From contig NZ_CP036186.1 of NCBI RefSeq assembly GCF_015291885.1, forward strand, positions 3,065,001 through 3,129,000: 64,000 nt of DNA, read 5' to 3'. Under the pieces are notes generated by a model. That model saw nothing but the letters and a program-made list of their open reading frames with translations. It was not told the origin of the DNA and ran no database searches. Positions 20,620-28,467 of the stretch are shown here, piece after piece. The position numbers and the translations under genes are program-made. Position 1 is the stretch's first letter; every line of letters begins with the position of its first letter. The DNA comes from Stutzerimonas stutzeri (GTDB lineage Bacteria; Pseudomonadota; Gammaproteobacteria; Pseudomonadales; Pseudomonadaceae).

Positions 20620-20856
20620 TTACTGCGCGTGCGCGTTGATGTAATCGATAGCTTCCTGAACAGTGGTGATCTTCTCAGCCTGCTCGTCCGGGATTTCGGT
20701 CTCGAATTCCTCTTCCAGAGCCATCACCAGCTCAACGGTGTCAAGAGAGTCGGCACCCAGGTCTTCGACGAAGGAAGCGCTGTTGGTTACTTCCTCTTCT
20801 TTAACGCCAAGTTGCTCGGCAACGATTTTCTTGACGCGTTCTTCGATGGTGCTCAT
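20620..20856 (-). CDS. acpP: Acyl carrier protein
   Basis: 78 residues. The phosphopantetheine attachment site is S37 in [19 protein letters not shown]. It is strongly acidic, as expected, and starts [18 protein letters not shown]. It carries acyl chains for fatty acid, lipid A and other syntheses. AGGAG lies 13 nt upstream of the ATG, in a segment (20864-20877) that can pair with the RgsA-like RNA of this window. It has its own promoter in the 193-bp gap after fabG. Confidence 0.99.
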
Positions 20857-20906
20857 ACCTTGTTTTCACTCCTATGGAAAAATCAGGCAGCTGGTCTGCG
20901 CGGTAG

Positions 20907-20934
20907 TGTATAGAAAGCGTTTTCCGCATTTCAA
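20907..20934 (-). promoter_or_regulatory. Putative acpP promoter
   Basis: On the minus strand: -35 TTGAAA (20934-20929), 16-bp spacer, -10 TATACA (20912-20907). The expected start is about 45 nt before the acpP ATG. The rest of the fabG-acpP gap (20935-21049) holds a weak hairpin (GACAG/CTGTC near 21010-21030) and no gene. Confidence 0.65.
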
Positions 20935-21049
20935 GCTGGAAGCAGGCAAGCATGACGCCGCCTTCAACCATCTGTCTATAACGCAGCTGCAGTTTATAGC
21001 TAATTTAAAGACAGCCCTTATGACTGTCATCCTGCGTTGGACGTCACAC

Positions 21050-21793
21050 TCAGCTCATGTACATGCCGCCATTCACTGGCACTGTGGCACCAGTAACATA
21101 GGCAGCGCCGTCAGAAGCGAGAAAAGCGACGACCTTGGCAATTTCTTCGGCCTGACCGAGACGTCCCAGGGGAATCTGCCCCAGGAGCGCATCGCGCTGG
21201 GCTTCCGGCAACTCGCGAGTCATATCGGTATCGATGAAACCAGGCGCCACGGAATTCACCGTGATACCACGCGACCCAACCTCACGAGCCAATGCACGAC
21301 TGAAACCCTCCAGACCGGCTTTGGCTGCCGCGTAGTTTACCTGTCCGGCGTTGCCCATGGCACCAACCACCGAACCGATATTGATGATTCGTCCCCAGCG
21401 AGCCTTCGTCATGCCCCGCAGCACGGCCTTGGTGAGCCGATACAAGCTGCTCAAATTGGTATTGATGACGTCATGCCATTCGTCATCTTTCATGCGCAGC
21501 ATAAGGTTATCGCGGGTAATACCTGCATTGTTGATCAGGATTGCTGGCTGCCCAAGATGCTGCTGGATGTGCTCCAGCGTGGTACTGACCGACTCATCAT
21601 TGCCAACATCAAGCACCAGCCCGGCCCCTTCGATGCCATTGCTTTTCAGTGTTTCGGCAATGCGCTCGGCACCAGATGGCGTGGTTGCAGTGCCGATGAC
21701 GATTGCACCCTGGCGACCCAACTCAAGGGCAATGGCCTGGCCAATGCCACGGCTCGCGCCAGTTACCAATGCCACCTTACCTTGCAGACTCAT
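21050..21793 (-). CDS. fabG: 3-oxoacyl-[ACP] reductase
   Basis: 247 residues, a short-chain dehydrogenase. The NADPH motif is VTGASRGIGQAIA (about 10-22), followed by NNAGITRDNL and the Ser-Tyr-Lys catalytic set (INIGSVVG, YAAAKAG). SVAPGFIDTDMT and VTGATVPVNGGMYMS close the fold. It reduces 3-ketoacyl-ACP in each elongation cycle. The start at 21793 matches the standard MSLQGKVALVTG N-terminus with GGAGAA upstream; the longer open frame is not coding. It follows fabD by 14 bp. Confidence 0.98.
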   Translation of the reverse strand: MSLQGKVALVTGASRGIGQAIALELGRQGAIVIGTATTPSGAERIAETLKSNGIEGAGLVLDVGNDESVSTTLEHIQQHLGQPAILINNAGITRDNLMLRMKDDEWHDVINTNLSSLYRLTKAVLRGMTKARWGRIINIGSVVGAMGNAGQVNYAAAKAGLEGFSRALAREVGSRGITVNSVAPGFIDTDMTRELPEAQRDALLGQIPLGRLGQAEEIAKVVAFLASDGAAYVTGATVPVNGGMYMS

Positions 21794-21807
21794 AGCGTTC
21801 TCCTTGT

Positions 21808-22746
21808 TCAAGCCAATGCGACACGAGTGGCCGCGAAGGCCTCGGGGGTATCCAGATTGTAGGTGCTGACGCCCTTCACACAGCGCTTGTTGAGGCCTGA
21901 CAGAACCTTGCCGGGGCCGCACTCGACCAGCGACGTCACGCCCCGCTCACCCAGCGCCACCATCGACTCGACCCAGCGTACCGGGCTGTATAGCTGAGCC
22001 AGCAGGTCGCGCTTGAGCGAATCTAGATCTGCAACGACTGCTGCGCTGACGTTCTGCACCAGCGGAATCTGTGGTGCCTGCCATTCGATCGCCTCTACCG
22101 ACGCAGCAAAGCGCTCTGCCGCAGGACGCATCAGCTCGCAATGGGACGGCACGCTTACCGGCAAGCTCATCGCACGCTTGGCGCCCCTGGCCTTGCAGGC
22201 TTCGATAGCGCGCTCCACAGCCGCGGCATTGCCGGCAATCACCACCTGACCGGGCGCATTGAAGTTGACGGCGCTGACCACCTCACCCTGCGCAGCTTCC
22301 GCACAGGCAGCCAATACATCGGCATCTTCCAACCCGAGAATGGCCGCCATGCCACCCTGCCCGGCCGGCACCGCCTGCTGCATTAATTGGCCACGCAACT
22401 GGACCAGCTTGACTGCATCGGCAAACGCAAGACTGCCAGCAGCCACGAGAGCGGAATATTCACCAAGACTGTGGCCTGCAACGAAAGCAGGCTGCGCGCC
22501 GTTTTCAGCCTGCCAAAGACGCCAGATCGCAATGGAAGCAGTGAGAATGGCCGGCTGCGTCTTGTCGGTCTGGTTCAAATGTTCTTCCGGGCCGTTCTGG
22601 GTCAGCGCCCAGAGGTCATAACCCAACGCTGAAGAAGCCTCGGCAAAGGTATCGAGAATCACACTCTGCTGAGCACCAAGCTCGGCCAGCATGCCAAGAG
22701 ACTGAGACCCCTGACCGGGAAAGACGAAAGCAAGTGATGCGGACAT
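21808..22746 (-). CDS. fabD: Malonyl-CoA:ACP transacylase
   Basis: 312 residues. FVFPGQGSQSLGM at the start carries the oxyanion-hole glutamine. The nucleophile is S93 in FVAGHSLGEYSAL, the conserved arginine is in VQLRGQLMQQAVP, and the catalytic histidine is in SVPSHCELM. It transfers malonyl from CoA to ACP. It follows plsX by 62 bp and precedes fabG by 14 bp in the classical plsX-fabD-fabG-acpP-fabF order, which here lacks fabH. Confidence 0.98.
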   Translation of the reverse strand: MSASLAFVFPGQGSQSLGMLAELGAQQSVILDTFAEASSALGYDLWALTQNGPEEHLNQTDKTQPAILTASIAIWRLWQAENGAQPAFVAGHSLGEYSALVAAGSLAFADAVKLVQLRGQLMQQAVPAGQGGMAAILGLEDADVLAACAEAAQGEVVSAVNFNAPGQVVIAGNAAAVERAIEACKARGAKRAMSLPVSVPSHCELMRPAAERFAASVEAIEWQAPQIPLVQNVSAAVVADLDSLKRDLLAQLYSPVRWVESMVALGERGVTSLVECGPGKVLSGLNKRCVKGVSTYNLDTPEAFAATRVALA

Positions 22747-22808
22747 TAAACGACTCTCTTGTGGTTCTGTTCGTCTGAAGGATACGCCAGTGACCGGCGT
22801 CGCGAATT

Positions 22809-23879
22809 TCAGTTGGATGGCTTGCCGTTCTCTGCAGTCACATCATCCACCCCATCGGGCAGGTGAGCGGCACCCAGAAGAATTCCCAATCTGCGCCCCA
22901 GAAGCTCGGGAAGGTCATGCTCGACGTCCTGCGCGGCGCGCTGTATGGCCGCCTTGAAGCCTTCGGCACCTGCGCTGCCGTGACTCTTTACAACAATACC
23001 CTGCAGCCCCAGAAAACTGGCACCGTTGTACTGCGCAGGATTCAGCTCAGCACGCAATCTACGCAGGAGAGGCAACGCCGCAACACCCAGAATCCGCGCA
23101 CCAAGCGAACGCTTGAATAGCGCCTCGACCCGGACGCCCAACATCCCGGCCAGTCCTTCGCTGGACTTGAGCAGCACATTACCGACGAAGCCATCACACA
23201 CGACCACATCGGCCTCACCGCGATAGAGCCCATCCCCCTCGATAAAGCCCTGGTAGTTGAGCCCAGCAGCCTGCTGCAACAGCAAAGCAGCTTGCTTCAC
23301 CTGCTGGTTGCCCTTGATATCCTCAGTGCCAACATTCAGCAGCGCAACCTTGGGCTGATGTCGCCCAATGGATTCGGCCGCCACCGCCCCCATCACCGCG
23401 AACTGGAAAAGCTGCTCGGGCGGGCAGTCAACATTTGCGCCAAGGTCCAGCAACAGACACGGATCACCCTGTGTAGGGAGCGCTGTCACCATAGCCGGCC
23501 GGTCGATACCTGGCAGAGTTTTTAGGACCTGGCGCGCCAGCGCCATCAGCGCGCCAGTATTACCGGCACTCACACAGGCTTTCGCACCGCCGTCGCGAAC
23601 TTGCTCAAGTGCAACACGCATGGAGGATCGGGGCTTGCCACGCAGAGCCTGAGCAGGCCGCTCGTCCATCCCGATCATCTCAGGTGCATCGACAATTCTC
23701 AGGCGCGCGCGATCAACCCCTGGATGCTGGGCAACGATTTTTTCAATCAAGGAAGATTGGCCGACTAGGACCAGGTGCAGCGAGGGGCTTTCAGCCAGAC
23801 AGGAAAGACTGGCCGGAACAATGCAGTGGGGACCGAAGTCCCCACCCATTGCATCGATCGCGATGACCGGAGCAGACAA
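22809..23879 (-). CDS. plsX: Phosphate acyltransferase PlsX
   Basis: 356 residues starting at a TTG (23879), 3 bp after the rpmF stop. No other start precedes the conserved [19 protein letters not shown] segment. Further PlsX hallmarks are the [12 protein letters not shown] loop, [29 protein letters not shown], and [10 protein letters not shown]. It makes acyl-phosphate from acyl-ACP for PlsY-dependent phospholipid synthesis. The rare start and very short gap suggest translation by coupling to rpmF. The C-terminal tail (after [11 protein letters not shown]) is a little longer than in many relatives. Confidence 0.95.
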   Translation of the reverse strand: MSAPVIAIDAMGGDFGPHCIVPASLSCLAESPSLHLVLVGQSSLIEKIVAQHPGVDRARLRIVDAPEMIGMDERPAQALRGKPRSSMRVALEQVRDGGAKACVSAGNTGALMALARQVLKTLPGIDRPAMVTALPTQGDPCLLLDLGANVDCPPEQLFQFAVMGAVAAESIGRHQPKVALLNVGTEDIKGNQQVKQAALLLQQAAGLNYQGFIEGDGLYRGEADVVVCDGFVGNVLLKSSEGLAGMLGVRVEALFKRSLGARILGVAALPLLRRLRAELNPAQYNGASFLGLQGIVVKSHGSAGAEGFKAAIQRAAQDVEHDLPELLGRRLGILLGAAHLPDGVDDVTAENGKPSN

Positions 23880-23882
23880 GGA

Positions 23883-24065
23883 TTACTCGTCAGCGCCCTT
23901 GTCGATCACTTTGCGACCACGGTAGAAACCATCCGGGGACACGTGGTGACGCAGGTGAACTTCACCGGTGCTCTTTTCCACGGACAGAGCGTTCGGCACG
24001 AGAGCGTCATGCGAACGACGCATGTCACGGGCGGAACGGGATTTTTTGTTCTGCTGAACAGCCAT
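23883..24065 (-). CDS. rpmF: 50S ribosomal protein L32
   Basis: 60 residues: [20 protein letters not shown], then [22 protein letters not shown]. It is the cysteine-free (zinc-independent) form usual in gammaproteobacteria. The start at 24065 is set by homology and has AGGAG 7 nt upstream. It lies 12 bp after yceD, in the yceD-rpmF-plsX order found across proteobacteria, which ties ribosome and membrane-lipid synthesis. Confidence 0.98.
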   Translation of the reverse strand: MAVQQNKKSRSARDMRRSHDALVPNALSVEKSTGEVHLRHHVSPDGFYRGRKVIDKGADE

Positions 24066-24077
24066 TTGGATCAACTC

Positions 24078-24605
24078 CTAAACGTTTGGGTCACGCTTTA
24101 ACTGCGCCAGTACGCTGAACGGGTTGGACCGCGTTACCTCGTCCTCACTCGGTTCAGGCTCATCTGGCCCAACCGGCGGCTGGCAAATTTCAGGGTCATG
24201 GAGTGGAACAATCGGCAGAGCAAGCAACAGCTCGTCTTCGACCAGAGCCAGCAGATCCAAAGGATCCTCTCCCACTTCCAGCACGTCATACCCTTTGGGT
24301 AGGTGCTGGCTGCTCGCCCCTTCATTCACAACCGCATAATCGCACTCGCTGTGAATCGGCAGAACAACCGGCTCCAGACAACGCTGGCAAATCAGTTTGA
24401 CCTCAACGTCGAGCTGACTGTGAACAACCACAGTACGTTGCTCGTCGCGCCCAAAAGAAAAACTAGCGCGCACCACACCCTGATCATCTTCAAGAGGATC
24501 TGCGAGCCGCTTCAGCTGCGACAATTGCAGCTCACCGGTTAAGGTGGCCGCTCGGTCAGCAAGCTTGCGCGGATCAACGTGCGGAGGTATCGGTCCTTTC
24601 AACAT
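24078..24605 (-). CDS. yceD: DUF177 family protein YceD
   Basis: 175 residues: MLKGPIPPHVDPRKLADRA at the start, the paired cysteines in KLICQRCLEP, then LEVGEDPLDLLALVEDELLLALPIVP, split by family consensus, and the acidic HDPEICQPP segment. DUF177 proteins are linked to 23S rRNA/ribosome assembly in several lineages (the plant homologue acts in 23S rRNA accumulation). It is first in the yceD-rpmF-plsX unit. The predicted -10 lies only 9 bp before the ATG, so the mRNA would have a leader of a few bases. Confidence 0.93.
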   Translation of the reverse strand: MLKGPIPPHVDPRKLADRAATLTGELQLSQLKRLADPLEDDQGVVRASFSFGRDEQRTVVVHSQLDVEVKLICQRCLEPVVLPIHSECDYAVVNEGASSQHLPKGYDVLEVGEDPLDLLALVEDELLLALPIVPLHDPEICQPPVGPDEPEPSEDEVTRSNPFSVLAQLKRDPNV

Positions 24606-24614
24606 AAGCGCGGC

Positions 24615-24643
24615 ATTCTAGGGATGCGCCCTCGCCCTGTCAA
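24615..24643 (-). promoter_or_regulatory. Consensus sigma70 promoter of yceD-rpmF-plsX
   Basis: On the minus strand: TTGACA (24643-24638), 17-bp spacer, TAGAAT (24620-24615). The -35 is a perfect match. The start codon is at 24605-24603, so transcription should begin about 2-4 nt before it. Confidence 0.8.
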
Positions 24644-24709
24644 AGGAATTTCCGCATGGTTTTACGATGCAGGGCATACAATTTAGCACCTGTATATAAA
24701 GGAGGAATT

Positions 24710-25288
24710 ATGCGCCACCTGCTGCTTGCTTCCAGCTCACGTTATCGCCAGCAACTGCTCTCTCGCCTGCGACTGTCGTTCGACAGCTGCGCACCGGAAA
24801 TCGACGAAACAAACCTGCCCGGGGAAGCTGCCGAGCAGCTCGTACGCAGACTCGCCGAGACCAAGGCCAGAGCGCTCACCGACCAATATCCGAACCACCT
24901 GATTATCGGCTCCGATCAGGTTGCAGTGCTGGATCAAGAGATTCTCGGAAAGCCTCACACGTTCGAGCGGGCGAAGCAGCAACTGCAATTTGCCAGCGGC
25001 AACAGCGTCAGATTCCTAACCGGACTGGCTCTACTTGACAGCCGCAGCGGCCGCATTCAAGTGGACTGCGTACCCTTTACCGTGCACTTTCGAGAGCTGA
25101 ACGAAACGCAAATCGAGCGCTACCTGAAAGCCGAGCAACCCTTCGACTGCGCGGGCAGCTTCAAGGCCGAAGCCCTCGGCATCTGCCTTTTCCGCTCCAC
25201 CGAGGGAGAGGACGTCACCAGCCTCGTAGGCCTGCCACTGATTCGCCTAGTGGACATGCTGCGCAACGAAGGCATAGAGCTACCCTGA
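24710..25288 (+). CDS. Maf/YceF nucleoside triphosphate pyrophosphatase
   Basis: 192 residues from an ATG with a perfect GGAGGA 6 nt upstream. Maf motifs: LLLASSSRYRQQLLSRL at the start, LIIGSDQVAVLDQEILGKP, AEQPFDCAGSFKAEALGI, and EDVTSLVGLPL. The QVA..D.. and FDCAGSFKAE pattern is that of the YceF subgroup, which prefers m7GTP, rather than the dTTP/UTP group (YhdE). It removes modified nucleotides from the pool. It is divergent from yceD, with a 104-bp shared region, and convergent with sppA, 18 bp away. Confidence 0.94.
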   Translation: MRHLLLASSSRYRQQLLSRLRLSFDSCAPEIDETNLPGEAAEQLVRRLAETKARALTDQYPNHLIIGSDQVAVLDQEILGKPHTFERAKQQLQFASGNSVRFLTGLALLDSRSGRIQVDCVPFTVHFRELNETQIERYLKAEQPFDCAGSFKAEALGICLFRSTEGEDVTSLVGLPLIRLVDMLRNEGIELP

Positions 25289-25306
25289 CCGGGCACGACC
25301 TACCCG

Positions 25307-26290
25307 CTAACGCAGCGCCGGCCCCTGCAGACCGACCAATATCGCCAGACGCTCGGCTACTCCAGCGCCGAGCTTCTTGGTGAAACGATCGAGCGGTGAC
25401 TCCTTGACCGTGAAATCGACGAGCTCCGGCTCACCAATCACAACACGCGCAACATGAGCCGTACTACCCAGCCCATCGATCAATCCCAGCTCCAGCGCCT
25501 GTTCACCCGACCATACCAATCCCGAGAAGAGCTCGGGATGTTGCGCGTCCTGAAGGCGATCGCCGCGACCGCGCTTTACACTATCGATAAACTGCTTATG
25601 GGTCGTCGCAAGAACGCTGCGCCAGAACTGACTCTCCTCGGGCTTTTCGGGCTGGAACGGATCAAGGAACGCCTTGTGCTCACCGGAAGTATAAACACGC
25701 CGCTCAACACCAAGCTTCTCCATGGTATCGACAAAGCCGAAGGTGGCGGCGGTCACACCAATTGATCCGACCAGACTGGATTTGTCCGCATATATCTCGT
25801 CCGCGGCGCTGGCGATATAGTACGCACCCGACGCACCGAGATCAGTAATCACCGCGTACACCTTGATCGCGGGATACTCACCCCGCAGACGCCGGATTTC
25901 GTCGTAGATGTAACCCGACTGGACCGGACTTCCACCCGGACTGTTGATGCGCAAAACGATCCCCTTGGTGTTCGCATCCTCGAAGGCGGCTCGCAAAGCA
26001 CCCACAATGTTATCGGCACTAGCGGACTCCTCATCGGCGATCATTCCGCGCACATTTATCACGGCCGTGTGGCTTTCCTGGGCACTCTTGCCCTTGCCAA
26101 ACTGCAATGCTGGCGAAAACAAGGCCAGCGCGCCGAACAGATACACGAAGGTCAGCAGCTTGAAGAATATGCCCCAGCGCCTAGCGCGGCGCTGCTCCTG
26201 AACGCCAGCAAGCAGCGTTTTCTCCAGAAGCTTCCAGCTGTTTCGATCTTCCTTGGTTTCCCCTACCGGAGCCTTCCATTCATCCGACAT
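25307..26290 (-). CDS. sppA: Signal peptide peptidase SppA/SohB family
   Basis: 327 residues. One membrane span (about 42-62), then a ClpP-like serine protease domain: VLRINSPGGSPVQSGYIYDE, the nucleophile serine in DLGASGAYYIASAAD, and the general-base lysine in YADKSSLVGSIGV. It is a short, single-domain form like B. subtilis SppA, not the duplicated E. coli one. It digests cleaved signal peptides at the inner membrane. I prefer the ATG at 26290, with AGGTG 7 nt upstream, over that at 26296. It overlaps the HAD gene by 11 nt. Confidence 0.93.
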   Translation of the reverse strand: MSDEWKAPVGETKEDRNSWKLLEKTLLAGVQEQRRARRWGIFFKLLTFVYLFGALALFSPALQFGKGKSAQESHTAVINVRGMIADEESASADNIVGALRAAFEDANTKGIVLRINSPGGSPVQSGYIYDEIRRLRGEYPAIKVYAVITDLGASGAYYIASAADEIYADKSSLVGSIGVTAATFGFVDTMEKLGVERRVYTSGEHKAFLDPFQPEKPEESQFWRSVLATTHKQFIDSVKRGRGDRLQDAQHPELFSGLVWSGEQALELGLIDGLGSTAHVARVVIGEPELVDFTVKESPLDRFTKKLGAGVAERLAILVGLQGPALR

Positions 26291-26966
26291 AGTCATTCAC
26301 CTCAGAACCAGCCACGGAGCGCAACCAAGTGCCAAGCTCCGAAAAATGATTGATCGCAGCGCGCGGCTCACACCGCTGCAGGACCTCCACCGGCTGCGCA
26401 CCATAAGCGACAGCCACACTGTCCACTCCGGCACGATGAGCCATCTGCAGATCGAACACAGAATCGCCAACCATCAGCGCCTGCGCCGGGGGCACACCGC
26501 AATGAGCGAGTATCTGACGAATCATCAGCGGATCAGGCTTGCTCGCCGTCTCATCCGCGCAGCGCGTGATATCGAAGAACCTTTCCAACCCCTGCCCCGA
26601 CAGCACACGATCAAGACCGCGCCGCCCCTTGCCAGTGGCGACAGCAAGCAGATACCCAGCCTCACGAAACCTCGACAGAGATTCCGCAACACCCGGGTAC
26701 AGCGGAGAAGGCTGAGCTTCCAACGCCAAATAATGCTCACTGTAGCGATGGCGAAACTCCTGAATCAGCGCATCATCAACGTGATCCGGGTAAAGCACGC
26801 CGATAGCTTCAGGCAGTGCCAAACCGATGATGCCTTTTACAGCGGCATCATCGAGCCGTGACAAACCGCAACCGTGTGCGGCTATATGTATCGACTCGAC
26901 GATACGGCCGATCGAATCGGCTAGCGTGCCGTCCCAGTCGAATATCAGAACTTGGTAGCTACTCAC
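26280..26966 (-). CDS. HAD-superfamily hydrolase, phosphoglycolate phosphatase-like
   Basis: 228 residues from a GTG at 26966, with GGAG 7 nt upstream. HAD motif I is [13 protein letters not shown] (about 6-18), motif II is [12 protein letters not shown], and motifs III/IV are [11 protein letters not shown] and [16 protein letters not shown]. The helical cap (about 20-90) matches Gph-like enzymes. Substrates could be phosphoglycolate, pyrophosphate or another small phosphoester. It overlaps the end of rluC by 8 nt and sppA by 11 nt. The rluC-HAD-sppA order is standard in Pseudomonas. Confidence 0.92.
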   Translation of the reverse strand: MSSYQVLIFDWDGTLADSIGRIVESIHIAAHGCGLSRLDDAAVKGIIGLALPEAIGVLYPDHVDDALIQEFRHRYSEHYLALEAQPSPLYPGVAESLSRFREAGYLLAVATGKGRRGLDRVLSGQGLERFFDITRCADETASKPDPLMIRQILAHCGVPPAQALMVGDSVFDLQMAHRAGVDSVAVAYGAQPVEVLQRCEPRAAINHFSELGTWLRSVAGSEVNDYVG

Positions 26967-27912
26967 CCAGACGCTCCAACGTCCGCGCCCACATCTCATC
27001 GACAGGCGCCTCCAGCGACAACTCCCCACCATCAGGCAGCGGCACCTTCAAGGCGTAGGCATGCAGAAACAAACGCTTGCCGCCCAGCTCACGAATCTCA
27101 CGAGTGAACTCCTCATCACCGTACTTGCTATCTCCCGCGATGCTATGCCCGGCATGGCGCGCGTGAACACGAATCTGATGGGTACGCCCGGTAACCGGTT
27201 TCGCCTCCACCAGTGTCGCGAACTCGCCGAATCGGCGAAGCACACGAAACAGCGTCAACGCCTCTTTACCATCCTCGGTTACTTCAACCATTCGCTCGCC
27301 AGAGCGCAGCGTATTCTTCAATAGCGGCGCATTGACCTGCTTCTTCGAAGTTTCCCAGCGGCCACGCACCAAGGCCATATAGCGCTTGTCGACGCCATCG
27401 CCACGGAGCGCCTGATGCAGATGACGCAACATACTGCGCTTCTTGGCTATCATCAGCAGGCCAGAAGTATCCCGATCAAGGCGATGCACCAGCTCGAGCT
27501 CTTTGGCGTCCGGACGCAGCTGTCGCATCGCTTCGATCACGCCGTAGCTAAGCCCACTACCGCCATGCACTGCTATGCCGGCAGGCTTATTCAGCACGAT
27601 GAGCGTTTTGTCTTCATGGACGATGGCCTTCTCAAGCCGCTCCAGTAATCCTTGAGCAAGCGGCTCTGGCTCGTCACGCTCCGCCAGGCGCAGCGGCGGG
27701 ACGCGCACCACATCTCCAGCCTGCAGCTTGTATTCGGGCTTGATCCGCCCCTTGTTTACCCGCACCTCGCCTTTACGCAAGATGCGGTAAATCAACGTCT
27801 TGGGAACGCCCTTGAGCTGATTACGAAGGAAGTTGTCGATGCGCTGGCCGGCAAGTTCCGGCGCGACCTCAAGCATTTGCACACCGGAGGTCTGGGAAGG
27901 GGTATTGGTCAT
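26959..27912 (-). CDS. rluC: 23S rRNA pseudouridine synthase RluC
   Basis: 317 residues. An N-terminal S4 RNA-binding domain (about 18-80: [21 protein letters not shown]) is followed by the RluA-type catalytic domain. Its aspartate is in [20 protein letters not shown] (about residue 147), and [21 protein letters not shown] follows. RluC makes pseudouridines 955, 2504 and 2580 in E. coli numbering. It is divergent from rne across a 555-bp region, the same arrangement as in E. coli, where RNase E level and rRNA processing are linked. Confidence 0.95.
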   Translation of the reverse strand: MTNTPSQTSGVQMLEVAPELAGQRIDNFLRNQLKGVPKTLIYRILRKGEVRVNKGRIKPEYKLQAGDVVRVPPLRLAERDEPEPLAQGLLERLEKAIVHEDKTLIVLNKPAGIAVHGGSGLSYGVIEAMRQLRPDAKELELVHRLDRDTSGLLMIAKKRSMLRHLHQALRGDGVDKRYMALVRGRWETSKKQVNAPLLKNTLRSGERMVEVTEDGKEALTLFRVLRRFGEFATLVEAKPVTGRTHQIRVHARHAGHSIAGDSKYGDEEFTREIRELGGKRLFLHAYALKVPLPDGGELSLEAPVDEMWARTLERLGE

Positions 27913-27939
27913 CGCGGCATCATATCAATTTTCATGGAA

Positions 27940-27968
27940 TTGAAGCACTTAAACATTGCTGTTATAGT
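27940..27968 (+). promoter_or_regulatory. Putative rne promoter
   Basis: -35 TTGAAG (27940-27945), 17-bp spacer, -10 TATAGT (27963-27968). The start expected near 27975 gives a 5' leader of about 490 nt before the rne ATG. Confidence 0.7.
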
Positions 27969-27974
27969 CCCGAA

Positions 27975-28467
27975 TGCCGCCAAAAGCGGCCAGGTCCAGG
28001 GATGCCAGCGTTATCGCCAACCCTGACCGGCAAAAATGTTCTAGGACGTGAGGCCGTCCGACGGAGCTTCCCTCGATAGTGGTGAAGTTGCGAAACAAGC
28101 CTTGAAGACATGATGCGTGCCCCCTTTGGGGAATCGCGATAATCGATAACCCGCTCTCTGGATTCTGCGAGCGGCACCCGATTTTCAAAGTATGCGTGTT
28201 GGGTGGAGATGCACAGCATCGGATTGCGTAGCAAAGGCTTTCACAGACGCTTCATTCCGTCCGCTACCGATGCCTGATTCCTCCTCCCGAACCATTGCTT
28301 CTGTTCCGACAGTAAGCAGGAGATGTCGTCGCGACGCCGGCCCATTTGGCCGCACATCGCTGGACACTGGAGTGCCTTACAACCATTCCTGACTCACCTG
28401 ACACCGACCGCGAGAGTCGTGTGTGCCGAACGCCGTTTCCGGATGCCTCGGAAACCGACGGTACTAC
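27975..28467 (+). promoter_or_regulatory. Long 5' leader of rne, candidate autoregulatory RNA (rne-II-like)
   Basis: No credible gene lies here. RNase E mRNAs carry long structured leaders that the enzyme cleaves to control itself, and a conserved element named rne-II is known in Pseudomonas rne leaders. Visible hairpins include CGAGGGAAGC-type pairs near 28060-28075, CCCCCTTTGGGG (28119-28130), and TCGTCGCGACG (28326-28335 region). CGTTTCCGG / CCTCGGAAACCG (28433-28455) lies 13-35 nt upstream of the ATG. I assign rne-II by position; the fold was not computed. Confidence 0.55.
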
